Below the pieces are notes generated by a model, which saw only the letters and a program-made list of their open reading frames with translations, was not told the origin of the DNA and searched no databases. Of a DNA stretch of 64,000 nt, positions 8,240-17,051 are shown one piece after another; the stretch's first letter is position 1; each line of letters starts with the position of its first letter. Origin of the DNA: Hyphomicrobiales bacterium. GTDB taxonomy: Bacteria; Pseudomonadota; Alphaproteobacteria; Rhizobiales; Rhizobiaceae. Position numbers and translations under genes: made by a program. The stretch covers positions 62,001 to 126,000 of the forward strand of contig UCEZ01000001.1 of NCBI GenBank assembly GCA_900471525.1. The letters are read 5' to 3'.

Positions 8240-9685
8240 TCAGAAAGGGTAATGCTGGGCTGCGTCCTCGATTGTGATCCAGCGCAGATCGGTGAATTCG
8301 GCGATCGCCGCCTTGCCGCCGAAACGGCCGTAGCCGCTACCCTTGACGCCGCCAAACGGCATCTGGGCTTCGTCGTTCAGCGTCGGGCCGTTGATGTGGC
8401 AGATGCCGGATTCAATGCGCGCGGCAACCGCCATGGCGCGCTGGACATCGCGGCTGAAGACGGCAGACGACAGTCCGTATTCGGTGTCGTTGGCGACATG
8501 GATTGCCTCCTCTTCGTCGGCGACGCGGATGATCGGCTTGACCGGGCCGAAGGATTCTTCCGAATAGACCCGCATGTCCGGCGTGACATGATCGAGCAGC
8601 GTTGCCTCGACCACGGTACCGGTGCGTTTGCCACCGGCCACCAGCTTTGCGCCCTTGGCGGTGGCGTCGGCGATCAGGTCTTCCATCTTCCGGGCTGCCT
8701 CCAGGCTGATCAGCGAGCCGAGCACAACGTGGCCACGCGGATCGCCGGCCGGAAGCTGGGCTGCGCGGGTGGCAAGCTTGGCGACGAACGTGTCGGCGAC
8801 CGCCTGATGCACGATGATCCGCTCGGTCGACATGCAGATCTGGCCCTGGTGCATGAAGGCGCCGAAGATCGCCGCGTTGACCGCGCCATCGATATCCGCG
8901 TCATCAAGAATGACCAGCGGCGCCTTGCCACCAAGCTCCAGAAGGGCCGGTTTCAGGTGCTCGCCGCACAGTTTTGCGATGATCTTGCCGACCTTGGTGG
9001 AGCCTGTGAAGTTGACGCGGCGGATGGCGGGATCGGCAATCAGGCTTGCTACGATTTCAGCCGCGTCTTCCGGCGCGTTGGTGATGACGTTGATGACGCC
9101 GGCGGGAAGGCCGGCTTCCGTCAGCGCGTTGGCGATCAGCCGGTGCGTGCCTGGGCATTGTTCGGAAGCCTTGAGGATGACGGTGTTGCCGCAGGCGATC
9201 GGCATGGCGACGGCGCGGGTTGCAAGGATGACGGGGGCATTCCAGGGGGCGATGGCCAGGCAGACGCCGGCCGCCTGCCGTACGCCCATGGCAAGCGTGC
9301 CGGGCTTGTCGGAGGGGATGATCTCGCCGGAGATCTGCGTCGTCATTGAGGCGGCCTCGCGCAGGATATTGGCGGCGAGCATGACGTTGAAGCCGGCCCA
9401 GGGGGCAGTGGCTCCTGTCTCCTCGATCATCAGCCTGGTGAACTCGCCGACCTTGGAATCCATGATGTCGGCGGCCTTCATCAGCAGCGAACGGCGCTGG
9501 CCGGGGCCGGTCTTCGACCAAGTCGGGAAAGCGGCGGAGGCGGCATCGACCGCGGCTGTGACATCATCGAGACCGGCGGCCGAGGCGCGGCTGGCGAGCT
9601 TTTCCGTGAAAGGGTCGATCCGGTCATAGGTGCGGCCGCTGGCGGCGTCGCGATCGGTGCCGTTGATGAGGAGGGAAATGTTCAT
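8240..9685 (-). CDS. Aldehyde dehydrogenase, vanillin/salicylaldehyde dehydrogenase type (1)
   Basis: About 481 residues. Markers are LELGGKAPLVILDDADID (catalytic Glu region) and GQICMSTERI (catalytic Cys), a form typical of NAD-dependent aromatic aldehyde dehydrogenases acting on vanillin, salicylaldehyde or benzaldehyde. I start at the ATG at 9685, which has an AGGAG seven bases upstream. It is the last gene of the eight-gene operon beginning at 16825, right after the SDR dehydrogenase, so the pair would convert an alcohol to an aldehyde and then to an acid. It closely resembles the aldehyde dehydrogenase at 15365-16825. The exact aldehyde is inferred. Confidence 0.88.
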   Translation of the reverse strand: MNISLLINGTDRDAASGRTYDRIDPFTEKLASRASAAGLDDVTAAVDAASAAFPTWSKTGPGQRRSLLMKAADIMDSKVGEFTRLMIEETGATAPWAGFNVMLAANILREAASMTTQISGEIIPSDKPGTLAMGVRQAAGVCLAIAPWNAPVILATRAVAMPIACGNTVILKASEQCPGTHRLIANALTEAGLPAGVINVITNAPEDAAEIVASLIADPAIRRVNFTGSTKVGKIIAKLCGEHLKPALLELGGKAPLVILDDADIDGAVNAAIFGAFMHQGQICMSTERIIVHQAVADTFVAKLATRAAQLPAGDPRGHVVLGSLISLEAARKMEDLIADATAKGAKLVAGGKRTGTVVEATLLDHVTPDMRVYSEESFGPVKPIIRVADEEEAIHVANDTEYGLSSAVFSRDVQRAMAVAARIESGICHINGPTLNDEAQMPFGGVKGSGYGRFGGKAAIAEFTDLRWITIEDAAQHYPF

Positions 9686-9708
9686 GTGCGTCTCCTGAAG
9701 GAAGGACA

Positions 9709-10494
9709 TTAAAAACCGAGAACTTCGGCGTTGATGGAGGCTTCGAGGCCGCCGTCGGTTGGGAGATTGGTGCCGTTGATCCAGCGCGCGCCATCCGAGC
9801 AGAGGAAGAGCACGGCCGGCGCGATGTCGGCGGCGGTGCCGGCGCGGCCGACGCGGGTGATGTCGCTGTCGACCCGAGCATCGCCGAGAACGGCGCGGAA
9901 CTGTTTGAGGATTGGCGTTTCGACCGGGCCGGGGCTGACGGCGTTGACGCGGATGCCACGATCCTTGAACTGCGGCTGATGGGCGGCGCGCATGGTCCAG
10001 AGCAGCAGCAGTTCCTTGGACAGCGGATAGCCTTCCTCGTCCTTCAGGCCATGCTCGGCAACGACGCTTGCCACATCCGGAAAGCCTTCGATACCGGTGA
10101 GCGCCTTTGCCCGCTCGAGATTGGCGCGCCAGCCGTAGCCGGCGATGGAGGCGACATTCACGATGGCACCGCCTTCGCGGATCAGCGGAGCGACGGCTTC
10201 CGACAGGGCACGCAGGCCGTAGAAATTTACTGACAGCGTCGAGACAGTGCCGGTATTGCCGGACAGACCTGCGACATTGGCGAGCGCATCGATCCGCTTG
10301 GGCAGCTGCGCGACAATGTCAACGACACCTGCGGCGGTCGAGAGATCGCCCTTAATGAAGGAGGCCTGGCCCCGCGCTGGCTCGCGAACGTCGATGCCGA
10401 TGACGTCGGCACCCATCTGCCCGGCCAGTTCCGCCGTGCGCGCGCCGATGCCGGAGGCAACGCCGGTCACCAGGATGGTTTTTCCAAAAAGCAT
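9709..10494 (-). CDS. SDR dehydrogenase, coniferyl-alcohol dehydrogenase-like
   Basis: 261 residues of the short-chain dehydrogenase family. The nucleotide-binding motif is TGVASGIG, the catalytic serine lies in VNVASIAG, and the Tyr-Lys pair is in YPLSK. The long insertion between the serine strand and the tyrosine, with the SPGPVETPIL segment and a C-terminal GTNLPTDGG, resembles coniferyl-alcohol dehydrogenase (CalA) and 3-alpha-hydroxysteroid dehydrogenase/carbonyl reductase. It probably oxidises a phenylpropanoid or benzylic alcohol with NAD(P). It lies between livM and an aromatic-type aldehyde dehydrogenase. The substrate is inferred. Confidence 0.8.
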   Translation of the reverse strand: MLFGKTILVTGVASGIGARTAELAGQMGADVIGIDVREPARGQASFIKGDLSTAAGVVDIVAQLPKRIDALANVAGLSGNTGTVSTLSVNFYGLRALSEAVAPLIREGGAIVNVASIAGYGWRANLERAKALTGIEGFPDVASVVAEHGLKDEEGYPLSKELLLLWTMRAAHQPQFKDRGIRVNAVSPGPVETPILKQFRAVLGDARVDSDITRVGRAGTAADIAPAVLFLCSDGARWINGTNLPTDGGLEASINAEVLGF

Positions 10495-10534
10495 GTCTTC
10501 ACCTTTCGCAAGAGAGTCTGGTTTTCCGGATAGG

Positions 10535-11560
10535 TTATTGATTCCATTGTATTTTCGTGGGGCCTGGTAATTTTAGCCGGTAGCCGACCGGCAATAGCCG
10601 CAGGTCGAAGCGGCGTTCGATCTCGCCCCACAGCCCGTGCGGCAGAAACAGCGAAAACACGACCGCCGTTGCGCCGAGGCCGATCAGGTACCAAACGCCC
10701 ATTGATCCGAAGAAAGTCTCGATGACAAAGAACAGCACCGCGCCGAGGATGGCGCCCTCGAACTTACCGAGGCCTCCGACCAACACCATGAAGATCATGT
10801 AGGCGGTCCATTGGACGCTGAAATAGGTTTTCGGCTGGAAGGTTGTCGCAGTCGCCAGCCACAGCGCGCCGGCGACTGCGATGCCGAAGGCGGCAAGCAC
10901 GAAGAGCAGCCGCTTGGTGGCGATGACGCGCACGCCGACGGAAGTTGCGGCATCCTCATTGTCGCGGATCGCCTGGATGGCAGCGCCGGCGCGGCTGCGC
11001 AGGAGGGCGAAGAGAATGCCGAGCAGGGCGGCCATCGAGGCAAGCGCCAGCCAGTAGATGACCACCCGGCGGGTGCCACTGTCATAGACGTTGAGCGAGA
11101 TCAGCGAGGTACCGGTCTCACCCTGGATCAACCGGTCGAGATTGACGAGCATGTGGGTCAAAGCCGAGATCACCCACATGCCGATGGCGAATTCGCCGCC
11201 CTTCAGGCGCAGCATGAAGAAGGATATGGGCAAGGAAATCGCGCCGGTGATGAGGGCGGCAGCAAACAGCGACAGGAACGGATTGAGCCCGGCATCGGCG
11301 AGCCGGATGGTGAAATAGGCGCCGAGGCCGAAGAACACCTGCTGGCCGACGGAGACAAGGCCGCCGAAGCCCGCGAGCGCATTCCACATGGCGGCGAGGA
11401 TCACGTAGATGAACAGGGCGGTCAGCCGGTCGATGGCGCCGGCGCCAAGTGCGAGCGGTGCGATGGCGAAGAGCGCAAGGGCGAGCGCCACGCTGCCGAG
11501 TGCCAGCCGCGAGGAGCGGGTCCAGCGTTCGATGGTGATGCCGTTGGTTACTGAGGTCAT
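10535..11560 (-). CDS. Branched-chain-type ABC transporter permease, LivM-like
   Basis: 341 residues, hydrophobic, with 8-10 predicted membrane helices. It has the LivM hallmark region LAGFGGLVSVGQQVFFGLGAYF near residue 65-86 and a late GGLGKFEGAILGAVLFF segment. It forms the membrane channel together with the LivH-like protein. Its ATG overlaps the stop of the upstream permease by four bases (ATGA). Other importers of this class in aromatic-degrading bacteria carry aromatic acids, and the flanking dehydrogenases suggest the same here. Confidence 0.9.
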   Translation of the reverse strand: MTSVTNGITIERWTRSSRLALGSVALALALFAIAPLALGAGAIDRLTALFIYVILAAMWNALAGFGGLVSVGQQVFFGLGAYFTIRLADAGLNPFLSLFAAALITGAISLPISFFMLRLKGGEFAIGMWVISALTHMLVNLDRLIQGETGTSLISLNVYDSGTRRVVIYWLALASMAALLGILFALLRSRAGAAIQAIRDNEDAATSVGVRVIATKRLLFVLAAFGIAVAGALWLATATTFQPKTYFSVQWTAYMIFMVLVGGLGKFEGAILGAVLFFVIETFFGSMGVWYLIGLGATAVVFSLFLPHGLWGEIERRFDLRLLPVGYRLKLPGPTKIQWNQ

Positions 11561-12483
11561 GGGGTGCTCCGGATCGCGGCGCGGATTTTGGTGAAGCCGG
11601 TCTTGTAGAAGCCGATCTTGCCGATGAAGGGCGCGCCGGTAAAAAAGAGCCGGGCAAACAGTACAGCCAGGAAAACGGCATGGCCGCCGATGAGGAAGCC
11701 CTGCGGATGCACCTGCGCGCCGAGCGACTGGGCCAGGCCAAGGACAATGCCGCCGACCAGCGTGCCCCAGAGCGAACCGGCGCCACCGATCACTGCCGCC
11801 TCGAAAGCGAACAGCAGCTGCGGTCCACCGGAATAGGGATCGAAGGTGGCGCGCATGCCAAGGAAGGCGCCGGCAATACCGACCGTGACCATGGCGATCG
11901 CTGCTGCCAGCGCATTTGCCTTGCGGGCATCGATGCCGACGAGGCCGGCGGTGTCCGGGTCTTCCGCTGTGGCGCGGATGGCACGGCCGAGTGCGAAGCG
12001 GCCGAGGAAGACCTGCAATCCGCCGAGAAGGGCGATCGCGGTCGCCATCGTCATCACCGCCAGCTTCCCGACATAAGTACCGCCCGGTAGCTCCCAGCTG
12101 TCATAGGAGAGGCTGCCGATAAAGGGGGCGAGTGAGCGGGTGTCGGCGCCGAACTGTTCGAACATCAGGTTATCGATGACGATGGCGAGGCCGAAGGTTG
12201 TCAGGATCGGCAAGAGCGCACCGCCGCGAGCGCTGCGTTCCAGCAGATAGCGCTGCAACACCCAGCCCGTTGCGGCCATCACGGGCAGCACGATCAGCAA
12301 GCCTGTAAATGGCGAAATGCCGAATTTCGACGCGAGCAGCCAGAGACCGTAGGCGGCGGCGACAGCCAGACTGCCATGGGCGAGATTGATGATCCGCATG
12401 ACGGAGAACATGAAGGACAGGCCGCAGGTGATGACGGCATAATAGCCGCCGAGCAGGATGCCCTGGATAAGCGTGTCGATCAC
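11557..12483 (-). CDS. Branched-chain-type ABC transporter permease, LivH-like
   Basis: 308 residues from a GTG at 12483, preceded by GGGAGGG and overlapping the stop of the LivF-like gene by four bases (GTGA). The frame stays open far upstream inside the ATPase gene, but that extension is not LivH-like. The start VIDTLIQGILLGGYYA and the MRIINLAHG motif are standard for LivH permeases. It has about eight membrane helices. It partners the LivM-like protein and the two ATPases. Confidence 0.9.
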   Translation of the reverse strand: MIDTLIQGILLGGYYAVITCGLSFMFSVMRIINLAHGSLAVAAAYGLWLLASKFGISPFTGLLIVLPVMAATGWVLQRYLLERSARGGALLPILTTFGLAIVIDNLMFEQFGADTRSLAPFIGSLSYDSWELPGGTYVGKLAVMTMATAIALLGGLQVFLGRFALGRAIRATAEDPDTAGLVGIDARKANALAAAIAMVTVGIAGAFLGMRATFDPYSGGPQLLFAFEAAVIGGAGSLWGTLVGGIVLGLAQSLGAQVHPQGFLIGGHAVFLAVLFARLFFTGAPFIGKIGFYKTGFTKIRAAIRSTP

Positions 12484-13208
12484 GATGCCACCCTCCCGGT
12501 GCTGTCGCGATGCAAGCCGAAATAGGCCTTGGTCACCTGGTCGCGGGTGACGTTTTTCGCGGGACTGTCGAGCACGACCCGGCCCTCGAGCATGCAGATG
12601 ACGCGGCTGGCGACAGCCATGGCGCGGCCGAGATCCTGCTCGACCAGGATGATCGTGGTGCCGGAGGTAAGCAGGGTCTGCAGCTGTGCGTAGACCCGGT
12701 CGACCACCAGTGGCGACAAACCGAGAGAAACCTCGTCGAGCAGCAGAACGTCGGGATTGCTCATCAGCGCCCGGCCGATCGCCGTTGCCTGCTGTTCGCC
12801 ACCGGACAGATGGCCGGTCTTGGCATGACGGCGGGGGACAAGGTTGGGGAAGGCGGAAAAGACACGGTCGACGGTCCATTCGCCCTGCCTGCCGGCACTT
12901 TTCCCCAGCAAGAGATTCTCCTCGACGGTCATCTGCGAGAACAGGCGCCTGCCTTCTGGGACAAGCGCGATACCCTTGGCGATACGCTGGTGCGAGGGCA
13001 CGGCCGTCATATCGTGGCCGTTCAGCATGATGCGGCCGGAGGCGGGAAGATGGGCGCCGGCGAGCGAGCGCAGAAGTGTCGTCTTGCCGGCACCGTTGGC
13101 ACCGACCAGCGCCAGCACATCGCCCTTGGCAAGGTCAAAGCTGACGCCGCGCACCGCCTGCAGCAGGCCATGGCGGACGTCGAGATTTTGAACGGAGAGA
13201 ACGGTCAT
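12480..13208 (-). CDS. ABC transporter ATPase, LivF-like
   Basis: 242 residues. Walker A is GANGAGKTT, the signature is LSGGEQQATAIGRAL, and Walker B is DVLLLDEVSLGLSP. The PEGRRLFSQMTVEENL motif is typical of LivF. It powers the importer with the LivG-like ATPase. The ATG overlaps the LivG stop by four bases (ATGA), and its own stop overlaps the LivH start. Confidence 0.93.
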   Translation of the reverse strand: MTVLSVQNLDVRHGLLQAVRGVSFDLAKGDVLALVGANGAGKTTLLRSLAGAHLPASGRIMLNGHDMTAVPSHQRIAKGIALVPEGRRLFSQMTVEENLLLGKSAGRQGEWTVDRVFSAFPNLVPRRHAKTGHLSGGEQQATAIGRALMSNPDVLLLDEVSLGLSPLVVDRVYAQLQTLLTSGTTIILVEQDLGRAMAVASRVICMLEGRVVLDSPAKNVTRDQVTKAYFGLHRDSTGRVAS

Positions 13209-13960
13209 GCGGGCGTGCCCCCGAGATAGGCCTTGACGACGCCGGCATCGGCCATGACGGCGCGCGGCTCGCCATCGGCAATGATGCGGCCGGCGTCCAT
13301 GCAGATCAGCCGTTCGGCGACCTGCAACAGGATATGAACGATATGCTCGATCCAGACGATGCCGATGCCGCGGCGGCGCAGTTCGAGGATAGTGGCGACC
13401 AGTTCGCTCGCTTCGGCATCGGTGAGGCCACCGCCGATTTCATCAAGCAGCATCAGCTTCGGTTTCGTCGCCAATGCGCGGGCGAGCTCAAGGCGCTTGC
13501 GGTCGAGCAGCCCCAGCGTATCGGCCTGCCGGTTGGCGACGGCGAGCATGCCGCAGAGCGTCAGGCTGTCGATGGCGCGTTCATAGGCCTCGTCACGGCT
13601 GATGGCATCGCCGTGAGAAGCGGCGACGAAGACGTTTTCGAAGGTCGTCATGCCGCTGAAGGGTTTTGGGACCTGATGCGTGCGCACGAGACCGGAGCGG
13701 CAGCGCTCGGCTGCAGACAGCGCGGTGACGTTGCGGCCGTTGAAGGTGATGGTGCCGGCGTTTGGCGGGAAGGCGCCTGCCAGGGCGCTCAGCAATGTCG
13801 TCTTGCCGGCACCGTTCGGACCGACGATGCCGATCGCATCGCTCTGGCCCATGGAGAAATCGACATTGTCGAGAACCACAAGCGCGCCGAAGCGCTTGTG
13901 TATCCCTTTGGCCGAGAGAAAGGCTTCTCCCGGCTTTCTCTGTTCGGTGATGCTGAGCAC
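13205..13960 (-). CDS. ABC transporter ATPase, LivG-like
   Basis: About 251 residues if begun at the GTG at 13960, which gives the usual LivG length. The longer frame upstream lies inside the binding-protein gene. Walker A is GPNGAGKTTLLS. The signature is unusual: TLGLLDRKRLELARAL replaces the LSxGxQ consensus, a variation common in LivG proteins. Walker B is KLMLLDEIGGGL, followed by the LivG-type GIVWIEHIVHIL. It starts seven bases after the binding-protein stop. The ribosome-binding site is weak, so translation is probably coupled. Confidence 0.88.
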   Translation of the reverse strand: MLSITEQRKPGEAFLSAKGIHKRFGALVVLDNVDFSMGQSDAIGIVGPNGAGKTTLLSALAGAFPPNAGTITFNGRNVTALSAAERCRSGLVRTHQVPKPFSGMTTFENVFVAASHGDAISRDEAYERAIDSLTLCGMLAVANRQADTLGLLDRKRLELARALATKPKLMLLDEIGGGLTDAEASELVATILELRRRGIGIVWIEHIVHILLQVAERLICMDAGRIIADGEPRAVMADAGVVKAYLGGTPA

Positions 13961-13967
13961 GTGCGTC

Positions 13968-15287
13968 TTATCCGTTGTAAGGCGTGAGCTTGCCGGCGAC
14001 CGGAACGTTGGGGTCGGTGGCGTTTTCGGTGACAACGTAATCGAGCGGGAATTTTGAACCTTCCGGCGCCTTCACCCATTGCGTGCCGATGATCGGGCCG
14101 GGCGAGACATTGGCGACCGGACCTGCGGTGAAATCGACCTTGCCGGCGATGGTGGTCGTTTTCAGCGTCGAGATCGCCTTGGCGACGGCTTCCTTGCTTT
14201 TGGCGTCGGTTGCCGCTTTCAATGCCTCGAAGCCGGCATCGAGCAGCGACAGGCTGGCTCCGAGCTGCTGGGTCCATTGCTTGCCGCTTGTCTCCTCATA
14301 GCCATCGGCCAGTTCCGTGCCGGAGACGCCGGTCAGCGACGACTTGTAGGGGAAGGCCTTGTGCCAGTAAGCAGCGCTGCCGATGTTGACGCCGAGATCG
14401 CCGAGCGCCTCGATGTCGGACGGGAAGAGGCCGGTCTTGGCAATCTGGCAGATCTTGACCTGGCGCGTCAGCCCTTGCTGTGCCGCCTGGCGCCAGAAGG
14501 CGGCGAAATCCGGCGGGATCGGGAAGGAATTGAAGATCTCGACGCCTTCCTGCTTGAAAAGGGCGATCTGGGCGGAGAAGTCGGTAGTTCCAGTTTCGTA
14601 AGCGCCGGGATCAACGATGGTGAAGCCTTCCTTGGCGAGCAGCGGCGCGAGATTGGCACGGATGGCGTTGCCGTCGGCGTCGTTGGGATACATGACGCCG
14701 ACCTTTTTGTTGGTCTCGATCAGGTTCCACTGCGACACGTAGGTCTTGAAGAATTCGCCGACACCGAAGCCGAAATGATAGGTCCATTTGAACGGCGAGG
14801 GTGCACCCGGCTTGGCGCCGCGGCCGAAATACCAGGCCTCCCAGGGCATGACGGTCGAGAGGCAGGGCACGCCCGCCGCTTCGCAGGCGTCTGCCACCGG
14901 GTTGATGGTTTCCGGCGTCGAGACGGCGAGCATCAGGTCGATGCCCTGATTGTTGATCAGGTCCTTGGCGAGCTGTCCGGCGCGGGATGGATCGGACTGA
15001 GTGTCCTGGTCGAGGATTTCGACCTGGAATGTCTTGCCGCCGGCCTGGAAACCGGACGCCAACGCTTTGCGCGCCAGATCTAGCACGTAGCCGTCTGTCT
15101 GGCCGAAACCGGCGAGCGGGCCGGTGCGGGGGCTGATAAAGCCGATCTTCAGCGTGTCGCCGCCTTGGGCGAAGGCTGCGCGGCCGGTGAGCGCCAATGC
15201 AGCTCCGCCTGCCGCAGCCGTCGCGATGAAGGACCGGCGCGTCAGTGATGCCGGGTCGAATTTTCCGTTGCGGAAAGTGCGGTTCAT
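13968..15287 (-). CDS. Periplasmic substrate-binding protein, LivK/type I family
   Basis: 439 residues. A twin-arginine leader (LTRRSFIATAAAGG) ends near AFAQG, so export is probably by Tat, unusual for this family but frequent in alphaproteobacterial importers. The mature part has the LKIGFISPRTGPLAGFG beginning of type I periplasmic binding proteins. It delivers the substrate to the LivHMGF-like transporter encoded immediately downstream. With an aromatic aldehyde dehydrogenase on each side of the transport block, an aromatic ligand is more likely than an amino acid. That is inference. Confidence 0.88.
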   Translation of the reverse strand: MNRTFRNGKFDPASLTRRSFIATAAAGGAALALTGRAAFAQGGDTLKIGFISPRTGPLAGFGQTDGYVLDLARKALASGFQAGGKTFQVEILDQDTQSDPSRAGQLAKDLINNQGIDLMLAVSTPETINPVADACEAAGVPCLSTVMPWEAWYFGRGAKPGAPSPFKWTYHFGFGVGEFFKTYVSQWNLIETNKKVGVMYPNDADGNAIRANLAPLLAKEGFTIVDPGAYETGTTDFSAQIALFKQEGVEIFNSFPIPPDFAAFWRQAAQQGLTRQVKICQIAKTGLFPSDIEALGDLGVNIGSAAYWHKAFPYKSSLTGVSGTELADGYEETSGKQWTQQLGASLSLLDAGFEALKAATDAKSKEAVAKAISTLKTTTIAGKVDFTAGPVANVSPGPIIGTQWVKAPEGSKFPLDYVVTENATDPNVPVAGKLTPYNG

Positions 15288-15364
15288 GAAGGTTTCCTCC
15301 CAGTTTGCGGGCCTCCCAGCCCGTCACGTTTCAATTTTTCGCGGTTTTCCGTGCGTTCCCTCGA

Positions 15365-16825
15365 TCAGATCGGGTAGTCCCGTGTGCCGGACGCCAAGGT
15401 GATCCAGCGCAGTTCGGTGAATTCGTCGATTGCGGCCTTGCCGCCGAAACGGCCGTAGCCGCTCGACTTGACGCCGCCGAAGGGCATTTGCGGCTCGTCG
15501 GAGACGGTCGCCTCGTTGATGTGGCAGATGCCGGATTCCAGCCGTTTGGCGACGGCAAGCGCGGCATTGATGTCGCGGCTGAAAACAGCTGAGGACAGGC
15601 CATATTCATTGTCGTTGGCGACGGTCACGGCTTCATCAGCGCTGCCAACGCGGATGATGGCGGCGACCGGCCCGAAACTTTCCTCGCGATAGATGCGCAT
15701 GGCGGGCGTGACGTGATCGACCACGGTCGCATCAATCAGCGTGCCGTGGGCATGGCCACCGCAGAGGACGACCGCGCCTTTCTGCTCGGCGTCGTCGATC
15801 AGCGATCTTACACGCCGAACCGCCTCGGCATTGATCAGCGTGCCGAGTGGTGTGTTGCCATCCTTCGGACTGCCGGCAATCAACGTTGCTGCCTTTGCCT
15901 GGAATTTGCCGACGAACTCCTCGGCGATCTCGTCCATGAGGATGATGCGCTCCGTCGACATGCAGATCTGGCCCTGGTTCATGAAGGCGCCGAAAGCGGC
16001 AGCGCGCACGGCCTCATCGACATCGGCATCGGCAAGCACGATGAACGGCGCCTTGCCGCCGAGTTCGAGAAGGCAGCGCTTGAGGTGTTTGGCCGAGGAT
16101 TCGGCGATGATCCGTCCGACGCGGGTGGAGCCGGTGAAGTTGATGCGGCGCACGGCAGGATGGGCGATCAGCGCCTCGACGACGGCGGCCGCATCTTTCG
16201 GCGCATTGGTGACAACATTGACGACGCCGCGTGGAAAGCTGGCCTTGCGCATGACGTCGCCGATCAGGCAATGGGTTTTCGGGCAGAGTTCGGAAGCTTT
16301 CAGGATGACGGTATTGCCGCAGGCGAGCGGCATGGCGATGGCGCGAGTGCCGAGGATGATCGGTGCATTCCAGGGGGCGATGCCGACACAGACGCCAGCC
16401 GGCTGACGGACGGCCATGGCGAGACTGCCGGGGATGCCGGAGGGGATGATTTCGCCGGTGACCTGCGTGGTCATCGCGGCGGCTTCGCGAAGAATATCGG
16501 CGCCGAGGCCGCAATTGATCGCGGCCCATTGTGCGGTTGCGCCGGTTTCGCTGGTCATGGCCGCGATGAAATCTGCGGTTCGGGCGGTGAGGATATCGGC
16601 GGCAGCATTCAACAATCGGCGGCGTTCGCCAGGGCCGGTTTCCGACCATGCCGGAAAGGCGGCCGCGGCTGCATTGGCGGCTTTTGCCATGTCGGCGACG
16701 GAGCCCGCCGGAGCGATGGTTGCGACATCTCCAGTCAGCGGATCGGCGCGCTCGAAGGTGGACGCATCGGATGCGTCTATCGCCTCGTTGTTGATCATCA
16801 GCTTTGCCAGGAACACTGTCTTCAT
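15365..16825 (-). CDS. Aldehyde dehydrogenase, vanillin/salicylaldehyde dehydrogenase type (2)
   Basis: About 486 residues from the ATG at 16825 (MKTVFLAKLMIN). An ATG at 16798 is an alternative. It has LELGGKAPFIVLADADVD and the catalytic GQICMSTERI, as in the paralogue at 8240-9685, and the two align along their whole length. It is the first gene of the operon that continues into the ABC importer. Two similar enzymes bracketing a transporter suggest two successive or alternative aromatic aldehydes. The neighbouring divergent AraC gene is the likely regulator. Confidence 0.87.
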   Translation of the reverse strand: MKTVFLAKLMINNEAIDASDASTFERADPLTGDVATIAPAGSVADMAKAANAAAAAFPAWSETGPGERRRLLNAAADILTARTADFIAAMTSETGATAQWAAINCGLGADILREAAAMTTQVTGEIIPSGIPGSLAMAVRQPAGVCVGIAPWNAPIILGTRAIAMPLACGNTVILKASELCPKTHCLIGDVMRKASFPRGVVNVVTNAPKDAAAVVEALIAHPAVRRINFTGSTRVGRIIAESSAKHLKRCLLELGGKAPFIVLADADVDEAVRAAAFGAFMNQGQICMSTERIILMDEIAEEFVGKFQAKAATLIAGSPKDGNTPLGTLINAEAVRRVRSLIDDAEQKGAVVLCGGHAHGTLIDATVVDHVTPAMRIYREESFGPVAAIIRVGSADEAVTVANDNEYGLSSAVFSRDINAALAVAKRLESGICHINEATVSDEPQMPFGGVKSSGYGRFGGKAAIDEFTELRWITLASGTRDYPI

Positions 16826-17051
16826 CCATCTTCCGGCAGGCCGAGCCTGCGTTTTTTCGATGGGAGACAGGCGCACGCAAGGGCCGGGCCGAAAGGGCCG
16901 CGTGTCCTGCTTGGTCTGTTGAGAAGCCTCCTCCCAAAGGCTGATAACCGGAGACTACGCCGATCTCTCATGGATGGAATGCGACTTATTGGGTTAATAT
17001 TGTAATTATCCGGCGATCAGGGCATTGTTCGCCTCTGGTCGGGAGGAAATG

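Noticed and set aside
8021-9349. Long plus-strand open frame of ~440 codons
   Set aside because: It is antisense to the aldehyde dehydrogenase, with composition typical of a GC-rich shadow frame and no recognisable domain.
12484-12879. N-terminal extension of the LivH-like permease
   Set aside because: The extension is antisense-free but out of frame with the LivF-like gene it overlaps, and it is not membrane-like; GTG 12483 with GGGAGGG fits the family length.
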